Positions 36,336 through 47,237 of a DNA stretch of 64,000 nt are shown here, one piece after another. The position numbers were made by a program, and so were the translations under genes. The DNA is from Rhynchonema sp. JSB1_4 (Eukaryota; Nematoda; Chromadorea; Monhysterida; Xyalidae): the NCBI GenBank assembly GCA_030248065.1, contig JASAMV010008082.1, positions 1 through 64,000 on the forward strand, read 5' to 3'. The notes below the pieces were generated by a model. The model was given only the letters and a program-made list of their open reading frames with translations, made no database searches and had not been told where the DNA came from. Every line of letters starts with the position of its first letter. The first letter of the stretch is position 1.

Positions 36336-37391
36336 GGAGACTCGAATTTAACTTCTTATTTTTTGTCAGAGGCCCCATTTTCCGTTTAGAACGCCCAGAC
36401 TCTAAATGGAAAACTCACGTAGCTTGCTCACTGCTTTTTTGTTCTAACAATAACTTTTGAGACTTGTTTTCCAGTCCGATGCCTGTTCCATAGTGCCGTT
36501 ACTCGTACTGCACCAACCGTTTTTAAAACTGAATCAGGTAATTTTAAAATTTCCTTGCACTGTCCATCTTTGTAAGTAACAATATGGCATAGTTACTGTA
36601 CCGTGTTGTCTGCGTCAATCGAGCTACAAACGCGGTCATTGTTGATCGTTACGATGACTCTTGGCACTTGCCCTCATTAAACAGACGCGCTCGGTTGCGC
36701 ACGTGAACGAAATCAACTTGATGGCATTTTCTTGAACGTTGGTGTGAAATTATTTTTAATGAGCCAAGCGGTCAAGCCCCAAATGAGCTGGGGAACCGAT
36801 ACCTCCAGCAGACATAATTTCGAGCACCCAATAAATAAAGTGTTTGCGTGCTATCTTTTACGTTTGGTAACAAAGCTATTTCGGTTGCATGGCAATTATC
36901 CATCGCATCGAAGAGTGCCAGGATGACTTGATTTTTTAGGTGTGCTGATTCATTCGTTTCGTAAGGCACTGAAGCAGTAAAATGGTCGTTTTGATAATAT
37001 AAAATTTGATTACCAGGTGCACGACAATTGACTCTTTGCTATCAAGCAATTGTCTACGGTTTATCGCCCGGCATAGCAACGTCTGTTTGTCTGCCAACCT
37101 GTTTATTAACATAAAGGATCTGGGGCAGAACATCGAACATTTTTTCACAGCCCCGCCCCCGACCAGACAAGTCAACTCTGATATGTCAGAAAAGTGCAAT
37201 GATGTTGAACTTGGAAAGATATATACGTAGATACTCAAAATTTTGAGAAATATCCCATGCCCAAAAATCAAAAATTTCTCACAAAGGTCAGCAAAATGCA
37301 TACATCGGTAATTATTTCAGACAAAATCAGGTTACGGTTACGTTATTCACACTCACCACATTCCAAATATTCCACTCTCGGGATTTGGGCA
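36336..37391. other. Intergenic upstream of the RLRFG gene
   Basis: No exon or shared repeat is recognised. The stretch presumably contains the promoter of the gene starting at 37392. Confidence 0.4.
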
Positions 37392-38016
37392 ATGCGACGA
37401 GCGGACTTGAAAATTCTCCTGTTGGTCGGCCTGATGAGCGCGCTCAATATTGGAAAGAACGTGTATGCCGCGCCAGTGCAGTTACAGCAGGTGATTAACA
37501 TTTTATCAGAACTGTAAAGCGCCAAAATACAAAAAATAAACTTTGTACTCCCAGGTTCCAACGTACAGTGCTGTGACAGTGACCAGTGCTGTTGGTTCAC
37601 AGTTAATCCCTCAATTTATAATGTTACGTTTGGGAAACATGAATGTTATTTCAAAAACTTGAGCAGCTGAATTTGAACCAAACAGCAATCTGTAATTTTG
37701 GCTGCCTGTGCGAGAGCGTACATGGCGTCCCAAATGAAGCTCCCTACCTTTCCTTTTCGTTATTGTGGGTGCATAATGCACCAGGTCATCGTCAGTGCAA
37801 ACTGCACCAGATGACCCGAAAACGGCACGTACGCTGGCTTAACGTGCCAAGCGTAAAATATCACTGCTTGCCCAAACATATATCTTAAACACTTTCAATA
37901 AATCTTTTTTTCAGTCCTTCGGTATCCATCACGATTGCACGGCGCTCGTAATGGCCGACTCGACTGAGTCGAAGATCGCCTGTGCCAGAAAACTTGGTCG
38001 ACTCAGATTTGGCTGA
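37392..38016 (+). CDS. Candidate amidated neuropeptide-like precursor ending GRLRFG
   Basis: Exon 37392-37490 encodes a signal peptide (MRRADLKILLLVGLMSALNI, then GKNVYAAPVQLQQ). It joins at phase 0 to exon 37915-38016, which ends in TGA. The last exon reads SFGIHHDCTALVMADSTESK, then IACARKLGRLRFG and stop. A terminal Gly after RLRF predicts an RLRF-amide, as in short neuropeptide F or RFamide peptides; two cysteines precede it. The acceptor is TTTTTTTCAG. The total is 66 residues. DCTAL is shared with the gene at 23253. An alternative last exon may exist at 37569-37670. The combination of a Cys loop with an RFamide tail is not one I can assign to a named peptide family. Confidence 0.72.
37569..37670 (+). 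CDS. Possible alternative terminal exon of the RLRFG gene, Cys-rich
   Basis: After the acceptor ACGTACAG the frame in phase with exon 37392-37490 reads CCDSDQCCWFTVNPSIYN, then VTFGKHECYFKNLSS and a stop. It has 33 codons, the same length as the 37915 exon, and carries five cysteines and two NxS/T sites. If used instead of the 37915 exon it would give a quite different secreted product. Support is only phase, composition and the acceptor; chance is possible. Confidence 0.35.
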   Translation, partial: CCDSDQCCWFTVNPSIYNVTFGKHECYFKNLSS

Positions 38017-38345
38017 TTACACAGCCCAACATCTGAAACATTATGTTATACAAATACATGTCCCGTAATGACTTACAATAATCTGTACAGCTGTGCTTTA
38101 TTTATAGTGCTTTACCGCTCATGTCATGTGACCAATAAGTCGGTCCCAATCTCTACTCTTGACGCCAGTGGTTTTTTTAAAATTCGTTCCAAAAGTTAAA
38201 AAAATTTCATTATTTCAAAATTCGAAAATATCTCTATTTTTTGCTCTAAAAGTGCTATTTTTGCATAAAAATTACCACTGTTGACATCACCTGACCCATC
38301 ATGGGTGTATTGGGTGCCATAATCATTGTTTTGTGGCATCTAGAC
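38017..38345. other. Downstream of the RLRFG gene, nothing recognised
   Basis: AT-rich with no exon and no repeat shared with other parts of the window. Confidence 0.4.
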
Positions 38346-38609
38346 ATAGGGTGATATTTTCGAAACGGTGTAAAGGTCAATTGGGTGTAAAGGTCGGTGT
38401 AAAGGTCAATTGGGTGTAAAGGTCGGTGGAAAGCTCGGTCGACAGCTCAGTGTGATAGACCTCGGTGTAAACTTGAAACATTCCACGTTAATAACAGGCA
38501 ATGTTTCACGTTTACATCGAGCTACGCCGACCGAGCTTTCGACCGAACTTTCCGCCGGCCGACCTCTACACCCAACTGATCTTTACACCGTTTCGAAAAT
38601 TCCACCCAT
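38346..38609. mobile_element. Foldback MITE family FB1, copy 3
   Basis: Ends TAGGGTGATATTTTCGAAAC and TTTCGAAAATTCCACCCAT. An internal duplication of GTGTAAAGGTCAATTGGGTG makes it about 30 bp longer than the copies at 4278 and 31114. Confidence 0.88.
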
Positions 38610-38759
38610 AGCGCACACACTCACAGAGCCTCTCATATGACTACACACGTACATGTGACTGGGTGGGCATTTATTTATCCATGCCCCAGACCCGAAAGGA
38701 GTGATTCGATGTAATATTCACTCTAATTTCACACTGTGTGCAGCTTATTTGTATTGGTC

Positions 38760-39560
38760 GTGCATTGGTCGCACAATGACCATATAAGAATTCATCAAAT
38801 CAATCCTGATCTTCAGATTTGGTCACTCTTAACCACTGTGCTATTTGTGATTCGCACAAAACATTTTCAGCTGAAAATAATCTAGCAGATCAACCACGTT
38901 GCCGCAGGTCCGAAACATTCTCTTTACTACATGCTTTGTGTGCGATCACGCAACGCAACGTCATTGCCCCGTCACTTTCCCTCTTTCAGGGTTGGGCAAA
39001 AAAAAACGAAGGCGTTTTTTCTTAAAAAAAGACGACGTTTTTTAAAAAAAAACGCCTGGGTCGTTTTTCGTTTTTTTTAAATCCTGAATTTCCTTGATTT
39101 TCCCTGATTTTCAGGGAAAGTACCCTGATTATCAAGGAAAATCAATTTTTTGTCCCATTTTTTTCAAAAAATTTTCGACCAATTTTTACTTTGTCGAGAT
39201 ACGTCGATATACGAAGTTTGACTTTCAGTGATGACCCCGGCCAAAGTTGGTCCCACGATGCGGGTCTGATATGGGATCTTAGCAACTCGCTAGAAAAGGG
39301 TTGAAACCTGTTTATTTTGCCTTAGAACACATAGAATGACTTCATTTAACCACGTTTTCTTCCCAACATGAGCGTTTTCCAAATTTTTTGGGGGCATATT
39401 TTGGTCATCTGGACGTTAAAAAAACGTTTTTTTAAAAAAAACGTTTTTTTTAAAAACGATTTTTTCTAAAAAACGTTTTTTGCCCAACCCTGCCCTCTTT
39501 ACGAATCAGGAAAAAAAATTGACCAATTCTTATAAAGTCATTGTGCGACCAATACCTAGA
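38760..39560 (+). repeat. Second copy of the 35-kb repeat arm, split by a hAT insertion
   Basis: The flanks 38760-38986 and 39493-39560 match 35140-35420 (for example TCTAGCAGATCAACCACGTT and TGACCAATTCTTATAAAGTC). The hAT-like element at 38987-39492 interrupts the copy. Position 35346 therefore serves as a paralogous empty site. Confidence 0.8.
38987..39492 (+). mobile_element. Non-autonomous hAT-like element, copy C, with paralogous empty site
   Basis: Ends CAGGGTTGGGCAAAAAA and TTTTTGCCCAACCCTG, flanked by a perfect 8-bp duplication CCCTCTTT (38979-38986 and 39493-39500). The related repeat near 35345 carries a single CCCTCTTT followed directly by ACGATTCAGG, which documents the insertion. 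There is no transposase frame. Confidence 0.93.
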
Positions 39561-42061
39561 CGCAATAATTTCACTCAAAATTCCCATCCCGAATATCAGA
39601 AAGCCATATCATCACCACCCGCACCACCTGGGGAAGGGTACGGGTGTGTACCTGACTATGGTTGGTACGTATCGACCATTGGATAGCATGGTTTTCGTAT
39701 CACCTGTGCTTTGTATGCACTTAGAACACATTATGTAACAAAAGTACCCATATTTTGGGCTTGAGCGCTCATTTGTTATCGTGTTGGGCAGATTTTGGCT
39801 GGAATAAAAAAAAATTTATTTAAAATTTAAATGCGACGGTAAAAAATTAAAATTTAAATTAAAAACATTTTTTTAAATGGGCCTCGAATAAAATTTTTTT
39901 AGTAACCACTGCTTGACGCTCTCGTATGCTACATAGGGGTGTACAGGTCAACTTTACGACATACTTCAACTCTACAACACAGTTTTGTCAGAGCCACATA
40001 AGCACGGTAGTGCCAAGCGAAACATGCATGATTAACTGCAGTCATCAAAAATGAAAACTCACGCTGTTTTTAAGAGACGCAACCTAAGTAGCCCAAATTT
40101 GCACACAGCTTGTACTTCCAGATCCACGCAAAATTTCATCCCGCTTCGTGCCCGCATGCGCAATTGCGGGCAAGATACAGTTCACATTTTTTGCAAAAAC
40201 GTTCTTTTCCTTTTTTCGGCAAGTTAGTAGTCAAGGATCCAAACGTTACCTGACACCAGAAATATTAACATCGCATATGGGGTTCAGTATTAAACCTGAT
40301 ATAGCCTTAACTTTATTCTTAAATTGTCTTCTGTGATTTCTTCTCTTTTTGCGTATTTTTATTCTCCCTGCTCAAGCTTCATTCTTGTAAACCAAACTGG
40401 TGCTTGCATAATTGGTGACATTATGTTGCGTTAGTGCTTGTGTCAGTATAATTAACGATAAATCTGAGCTGAAATGAACACGACGGTGCCATCGCCGATT
40501 TCATAGGTCCACGTCTGAGACCAATTTCAGACTATGACAAGGACTTTTTGCATGGAAAGAGTGCTTCCCGGAGTAAAATCTCATCAAAATGTTGGTTTAC
40601 CAGAAATGGACTTTTTTGTGCACGTGGTTTTCGCACATGAGAAATAGTTTTGGCTTTGCAAATCCTTGAGTTTTGCGAAAGCAGCATGTCTGGCTCCCTA
40701 AGCATCCCCAAGATGGACGTGCACAATGCAGTGAAGTAGCCCGCCCGATCGTTGTCGACTACAGGAGAGAACAGGCCTAATTCTGATTAACTTGCAGGAT
40801 CGGATGAAGTGACGCACAACTTTGTTGCTAGTATTTGTAGAAGCCCCGGATAAACAAATTAAGCTCATTCTCGAATTCCCAATGTCCGAAAATGCCCGGC
40901 AGTTAACTTTTGCACCAAATGAAGTCCATTTATTTGCGTCTGTGATGTATAACCATCAACCAAGCAGGGGTAAAGCTGCTATTTGACCGTGTCCTTTGCA
41001 GTTGCAGTCATCCAGATGCGTAGGATCAACGGAAATGTCACAGGATTATGATGCGCTTGAAGAAACATGAACTTCAAAGCTTTGTTATGTCGCAAATTAG
41101 TCATTGCTCTTCATGTGTGTCAAATTTCGTTCTACTGCCCACGGGAATCCCACAAATATACACCATCGCACTCCCTTGCACGTAAAGTGCGCGCTGAAAC
41201 CCTAGGATTTGTGTCGTGATGTGATCCCACATAAACAGATTATGAAATCTGAACTTCATGTCGCCAAACAAAACGCCACTCAGGTTTTCATGAGCAGGCC
41301 CTATGCTTTATACATAAGTTCATGAATACGCTATTAGCAACTTCCGTTTGACGCCATCATGAAATGTCATCGAATCCGAAACCCTGATTTCCGACTAATG
41401 ATTCCTTGCTATCGTACTATCTCGGCCGTCTATTTAAGGTGGAATTATTGCTGGTCGCGTGCGATCGCTTTCCCAGGAGAATGCACGCTGCTGCACGGTT
41501 CTTTGGTGACGGGTACCTCTTGTTGAACTAAAACAAGACGGCAAAATCCACTTTTGTCAAATAAACGAGAAAAATATTGCCAAACGTAAGTTCAAAATGT
41601 TTCAACTTCGTGCATTTTGGAGCCACTCGAATATTTACGTATCATACCCACCGATTTGAAAGTGTGATAATAGGATATGGGATTGTTCTGAACGTGTTTT
41701 GTCTATATTATAAACAAGTTTCGACTGTTTCACACCCGTATGTGCAAACACGCGCTGGTTGCCGGTTGTGGTCACCAGCCCGACTAATTATACATCTATG
41801 TAGGTATAGGGGGCGCACTGTGTAAGCTGCTGGAACACTAATATGTGTATGTCGTTGCAGGAGTGGGCGTTGGAAGCCACACTGTTGGAATAAACAACAT
41901 AAGTAGTGCCTAAAAGGCTCCGTGTTTACGCTTCAGACATGTGCAACTGTTTACTATAAAAATCCTTCATTAAGCATAATTAATACAAAACCACGTTTTA
42001 GAAACTCAGCCCAGTCCAGCTCAATTGCGTTGTGACCATCGAGAATTGGCGACTATAAAAA
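39561..42061. other. Intergenic, no supported gene
   Basis: About 2.5 kb without recognisable exons, RNA genes or repeats shared within the window. A very AT-rich patch with ATTTAAATTT-like words lies at 39810-39895. Confidence 0.45.
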
Positions 42062-42319
42062 ATGGCCCAACTGACAAAAATCAGCGTCACAATTTGTGTG
42101 CTGCTGGCGGTCGCTGGAACCGGACGACATGTGGCGGCTGGGAATCAAATGTTCTTGATTTCACAACCGGGTTTCAACAAACGAGCAATCCTATTGAATC
42201 GACTTCTCGATTGCGATAGTCCAGCAAATGATATGGTTCAGTATTTGTGCTACAAATCGAACGGACTGTTTGAAGGTGGATTTCCGAAAAAATGGATCAC
42301 CGCTGTGAGATTTGGGTAA
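42062..42319 (+). CDS. Small secreted protein, C-terminus AVRFG
   Basis: The frame runs from ATG to TAA with no intron required (85 residues). It starts MAQLTKISVTICVLLAVAG, a good signal peptide. It continues NQMFLISQPGFNKR (possible dibasic site), RLLDCDSPANDMVQYLCYK with two cysteines, and FPKKWITAVRFG at the end. Processing at Lys-Lys and the terminal Gly would give an octapeptide-like WITAVRF-amide. A TATAAAA word sits just before the start codon, but it is too close to be a normal TATA box. GTGAGA and GTAATA within the last codons could be donors, with an acceptor at 42503 (GACGCAG). In that case the protein would continue for about eight residues and not end in Gly. I cannot decide between the two. 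Confidence 0.55.
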   Translation: MAQLTKISVTICVLLAVAGTGRHVAAGNQMFLISQPGFNKRAILLNRLLDCDSPANDMVQYLCYKSNGLFEGGFPKKWITAVRFG

Positions 42320-42611
42320 TAACGCTTGATTCGACTGACAATTTCGGTTGTGTATGATACAAAAATATTTGATGCTTGTTCCATGTTGTCACTAGTGAAT
42401 TCCAACTGTGTAGCATTCAATGTATGTGACTTGATTATAATCATACACTAACAATGACAACAACGAAACACTTTGCATCTCTTGTTGATGTTTTCTGACG
42501 CAGATATCGTCTGACCTCATTCTGTTCCTGAAAAACTAAACTGCACGTACAGTCCAAGCATCTAACATACGTTAGGCACCGCAGCTGTTGATAGGCGTGC
42601 GACGTGATAAT
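42320..42611. other. 3' flank of the VRFG gene
   Basis: Contains a possible acceptor at 42503 that could extend the preceding gene. Otherwise nothing is seen before the composite element starts at 42612. Confidence 0.35.
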
Positions 42612-45246
42612 CACAGGGAAAACTCCAATGTCTAGGTCTGGAAAGGTCTGTCCCAGGCAATTGTAGGCATATGTATAAGTATATAAATGCCTTTCCAGAC
42701 CTTTCCGGACCTTTCCAGACCTTTCCAGACCTTTCCAGACCTTTCCACAGCTCGCATGCGAGAATGTCTAGGTCCATCTAGGCACTCTCAGCAGCTTGCT
42801 CAAAATCTAGGTCCGTCTAGGCAGTGGGCCAGCGCGTAGTCAATGTCTAGGTCCATCCAGGCATTTGTTGGCTGCCTGCCCAAAATCTAGGTCCGTCCAG
42901 GCAGCGAGGCCCACTAAACGGCGGGGGACCAGTACCGTTGGTGCACAGATGCCTCGGATACAGCTGGGAACTAGTACAGATGGGCCGCAGAAGCCCAGTA
43001 GGCGGTTGGGCACTGGTGCAGTTGGTGCACAGAAGCCTTGTACGCAGATGGGTAGTTGAGCAGTTGGCGTACAGAAGCTGGTGAACGGTTGGTTACTAGT
43101 GCAGTTCGTGCACAGAAGCCATTGTAAACAGTAGGGCAGTGGAGCAGTTGTACAGAAGCCTGGTGAACGTTGGGTACTGGTGCAGTTGATGCACAGAAGC
43201 CTTGTACGCAGTGCAAGAATCAAGCAACATCGGCCTAATGAGATAGGGCAGGGCTCTGTCAGGCGAGCCAGGTTGCCTGGTTACGATGCTAAAAAAAGTT
43301 GACGTCAGTTGTATGTGCATGGTGCACTTTTTGTACAAGAATCATGCAACATCGGCCTAATAAGGTAGTGCAGGTTTCCGTCAGCCCACCCAGGTGGCCG
43401 GGTTACGATGCTAAAAGGTTGACGTCATTCTTATGTGCATGGTGCACTTTTTGTACAAGGATCATGCAACATCGGCCTAATAAGGTAGATCAGGGCTCCG
43501 TCAGCCCAGCCAAGTTGCCGGGTTACTATGCTAAAAGGTTGACGTCATTCTTATGTGCATGGGGCACTTTTTGTACAAGAGTCATGCAACATCGGCCTAG
43601 TAAGGTAGAGCAGGGCTCTGTCAGCCCAGCCAGGTTGCCGGGATACGGTGCTAAAAAAGTTGACGTCATTCTTATGTGCATGGTGCACGTTTTGTACAAG
43701 AATCATGCAAAATCGGGATAATAAGGTAGATCAGGGCTCCGTCAGCCCAGCCAAGTTGCCGGGTTACTATGCTAAAAGGTTGACGTCATTCTTATGTGCA
43801 TGGTGCACTTTTTGTACAAGAATCATGCAACATCGGCCTAATAAGGTAGAGCAGGGCTCTGTCAGCCCAGCCAGATTGCCGGGATGCGATGCTAAAAAGT
43901 TGACGTCATTCTTATGTGCATGGTGCACTTTTTACCCATGAATCATGCAACATCGGCCTGATAAGGTAGAGCAGGGCTCTGTCAGCCCAGCCAGGTTGCC
44001 GGGATACGATGCTAAAAAGTTGACGTCATTCTTATGTGCATGGTGCACTTTTTACTCATGAATCATGCAACATCGGCCTAATAAGGTAGAGCAGGGCTCC
44101 ATCAGCCCAGCCAGGTTGCCGGGTTACTATGCTAAAAGATTGACGTCATTCTTGTGTGCATGGTGCACTTTTTGTTCAAGAATCATGCAACATCGGCCTA
44201 ATAAGGTAGAGCAGGGCTCCGTCAGCCCAGCCAGGTTGCCGGGTTACTATGCTGAAAGATTGACGTCATTCTTGTGTGCATGGCGCACTTTTTGTACAAG
44301 AATCATGCAACATCGGCCTAATTAGGTAGAGCAGTGCTCCGTCAGCCCAGCCAGGTTGCCGGGTTACGATGCTAAAAAGTTGACGTCATTCTTATGTGCG
44401 TGGTGCCCTTTTTTCGCATGAATCATGCAACATCGGCCTAATAAGGTAGAGCAGGGCTCTGTCAGCCCGGCCAGGTTGCCGGGATACGATGCTAAAAAGT
44501 TGACGTCATTCTTATGTGCATGGTGCACTTGTTACTCATGAATCATGCTACATCGGCCTAATAAGATAGAGCACGGTGTTTAACGGTTGACGTCATTCCA
44601 TTCTTATGTGCATGGTGCACGTGTTGCGCAAACATCGGCCCTACATTACAATTAGTAGGCGCAGGCCCGTTTATTGGCTTATGTGCCCCAACTTTACTAG
44701 TAACCGTTTAGGCTTCTGTGCCCCAACATTACTAGTACCTAACTGTTTACCAGCCTTCTGTGCCCCTACTTGACTAACCGTTTACCCAGCGTCTGTGCAG
44801 CAACTGTACCAGTACCCAACCATTGAATAGGCTTCTGTGCATTAGTACCCAACCGTTTCTAAGCTTCTGTTCCCAACTGTACTAGTACCAACCGTTTCCA
44901 AGGCCTCTGTGAATCAATTGAACCAGTACTCAACCCTTTACTAGGCCACTGTGCACCAACTGTGGTAGAGCCCAATCGTTTACTACGTGCCCAAAATCTA
45001 GGTGCGTCTAGGCATTGGTCAGCGCGGGGCCCAATGTCTAGGTCCATCTAGGCATTTGCAGGCTGCTTGCCCAAAATCTAGGTCCATCTAGGCATTGGCG
45101 CAGCATCAGCACAATGTCTAGGTCCATCTAGGCACATGCGCAGCAGGCACTCAATGTCTAGGTCCGTCTAGGCAGTTTTAGCAGCGTGCCTACCCGTGTG
45201 CCTGGGACACACCTTTCCAGACCTAGACATTGGAGTTTTCCCTGTG
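42612..45246. mobile_element. Composite 2.6-kb element with 48-bp terminal inverted repeats and internal satellite
   Basis: Left end CACAGGGAAAACTCCAATGT (42612 on), right end ACATTGGAGTTTTCCCTGTG (to 45246). The inverted match covers about 48 bp. Inside each end lie short repeats: five CTTTCCAGAC units (about 42690-42745) and many TCTAGGTCCATCTAGGCA units (42766-42900 and 44990-45175). Next come CAGTTGGTGCACAGAAGCC-type units on the left, with their inverses on the right. The centre is the 120-bp satellite. AAT flanks both ends, a possible 3-bp target duplication. No transposase frame is present. It separates the VRFG gene from the gene at 45422. Confidence 0.75.
43205..44640. repeat. 120-bp satellite, about 12 units, each with TGACGTCA
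   Basis: Head-to-tail units of 120-121 bp. Typical words are AACATCGGCCTAATAAGGTA, CAGCCCAGCCAGGTTGCCGG, TTGACGTCATTCTTATGTGC and ATGGTGCACTTTTTGTACAA. Because the unit is divisible by three, open frames run through several copies (a repeated FLCAWCTFCTRIMQHRP). They break at the 121-bp units and lack start context. Almost every unit carries the CRE/CREB-like palindrome TGACGTCA. Confidence 0.95.
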
Positions 45247-45421
45247 AATGATAACTTTAACCAGTGTGCACACAAATGTAAACAAACAATAGCGGTCCTA
45301 AACCCGTTATGTCTACAGATAACGCGACCCTGGCGCTTGTGCTACAAACACAACCACATCGTTGAACTTAACCATCACCAGTGTTAAAACAGCTTTGAAG
45401 GAAAGGTTGTCTTAGCAAAAC

Positions 45422-47237
45422 ATGCCGTCAAACTCGTTTCTCGGAGCCTACAAGGGCACTTTCAAGCCTTCAGCTGAGCTGGTCAAAAAAGTGCAGGCCT
45501 CTGCAAGTCCAGACCCTTCTCAAGACAACGCTCCGGTGATTGATGTGCCCCTTTTGAACGCAACACCAGAAAACGTGGCACCTTTTGGCAAGATCATCAA
45601 GACACGAACCGAGTTCGATTCGTATAAACTGCAAATCAAACAATGGCCATCGCCAAACGGTCGACCTGTGATTGGTCAGTTGGGCCTTTTCTATTCCCTG
45701 CCCCCACTTGTGCTTATGAAGTGTAGCGCACGTCAGAATATGGTTGACTTTTATTATTGCAGCTGGAGCCGGTGGCGGGACGACCGGTTACAATGAATTT
45801 CAATTGTCGTGGGAAGGCAACGAATGTCACGTGACCAACACCGGCGTTGACGGGCACTACGTGCAGGGGTGGAAGAATAGCGAGAATACGGGCTTGTACA
45901 TCAGGGACGCTAATTTTCATCCGGACGGCGATCAGGTATGGATAGATTAAAAAATTGATTTTTTGATTTAAAACAGGAAGTATATTTCCTATAATCGTTG
46001 ACCTCCTCTCAGATTTTCTGGTCGCCCGACGGAAAGCCGTTCATCACGATTCTCGCGAGTCACCGCGACGAAACTACCGTAACTCCGAACCATTTCGTTG
46101 CATTCCTGTGCGACGGCACGTTCGGTATGTGCATTTCGCCAGGCACCTATCACAGCGCAGCGTTCCCATTTGCTGACAAAACTGTACGATTGATCACGTG
46201 TCAAGGAAGAGTGAGTTTTTTGATGTTTCATTGTTTTGTTTATGGTGATTGTTGTTTAACATTACCACAAAATTCCAGGTGCATGGCAATGGCATCACAG
46301 ATTTCTACGAAGAGTTTGGCGTCTACATTCGAGTGACGAACCCGTTCCAGCAACCCAACAATACCACCTTGCCTGAACACCTGCGCTCAATTCCACCTCC
46401 ACTGAACTACGATGGGAAATTCAAATCAGTGCCAAAATTACCCGCCGATTTCGCGAGCAAACAACTGAAAGTCGAAAAGGGCCTGCCGGGCGCGCTATGC
46501 CACAAGCTGGGCATTCAGATTATTCCAATTGGCGACGACTACAACATGGCCCAACTGCGTCAAACTGTCGAACGGCCCAAATGGCCGAATATGGTTCGTC
46601 CGCCGTTCAAAGGCGACGAGCAGCGAATCAAGAAACAAACTCTCAAGCTGGAATGGTTCGACGAACAGCTGTGGTTTGTGGCCGGCGAAAATTGTAGCGA
46701 AGGTGTGGGCAATCGAATGGTTGGCATCGCGCGCAGCAAGAATGGCGACGAGGTGACCTACGAAATACAGGTCCGTTGTTTAAAATCGAAAAATTCGCCC
46801 ATTAGCCTATAAACTGTTCAAGATCTCAAATATAATACCAGAATTTGGCTGCTCGTGTGGATTCCGGTCAGTGGTTGTGGATGACGGGCAAAGTGTCCAA
46901 ACCGTTTCTGATGGTGATCGCGCCACCTGACGCTCAAACAAAGGACCCAACTGCCGAAACCATGCGGCTGATTGAGGTTTTCACAAAGTCCTTCCTGTAA
47001 TGTTTTGAATGCTAAATTTTCATCAACTTTATTCAATTACCATTTGAATAGCTTGTTTCTTGTCAAATTCAGATTCCCGCGCATCACGCCCTGTATTTGC
47101 CGCCCCTGTGGTGGCATTCAGCACCGATTGTTGCCCACCAACATGCGCATTTTGCTGAATTTTGCGGCGAAGTTGATGCACTGGTGAGAATTGATATGCG
47201 GAAAGAATGTGGCCATGGTCTTAGCATTACGGTTTAA
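45422..47237 (+). CDS. Ureidoglycolate lyase-like (cupin) protein, probably two-domain
   Basis: Six exons: 45422-45674, 45763-45935, 46013-46210, 46279-46770, 46842-46976 and 47073-47237. All junctions are GT-AG and in frame, giving about 471 residues and no signal peptide. The N-terminal part has ATPENVAPFGKIIKTR, then IFWSPDGKPFITILAS and FVAFLCDGTFGMCISPGTYH followed by SAAFPF. This is the layout of the AllA/ureidoglycolate lyase fold, which releases glyoxylate and urea from ureidoglycolate in purine breakdown. The C-terminal part repeats the theme more loosely (KPFLMVIAPPD, then IPAHHALYLPPLWWHSAPIV). The histidines in GTYHSA and WWHSAP correspond to the expected metal or active-site region. 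Activity is inference. The last exon could end earlier at a GTGAGA donor (47184). A possible AATAAA lies at 47616. Confidence 0.75.

Noticed and set aside
42062..42319. Insulin-like B-chain for the VRFG gene
   Set aside because: The C-x11-C spacing in DCDSPANDMVQYLCYK matches an insulin B chain, but no A-chain motif (CC-x3-C) follows in any nearby exon.
43299..44325. Repeated open frames through the 120-bp satellite, and a CRISPR-like look
   Set aside because: The frames stay open only because the unit is divisible by three and break at 121-bp units. Units are contiguous without spacers and the DNA is eukaryotic, so it is not a CRISPR array.
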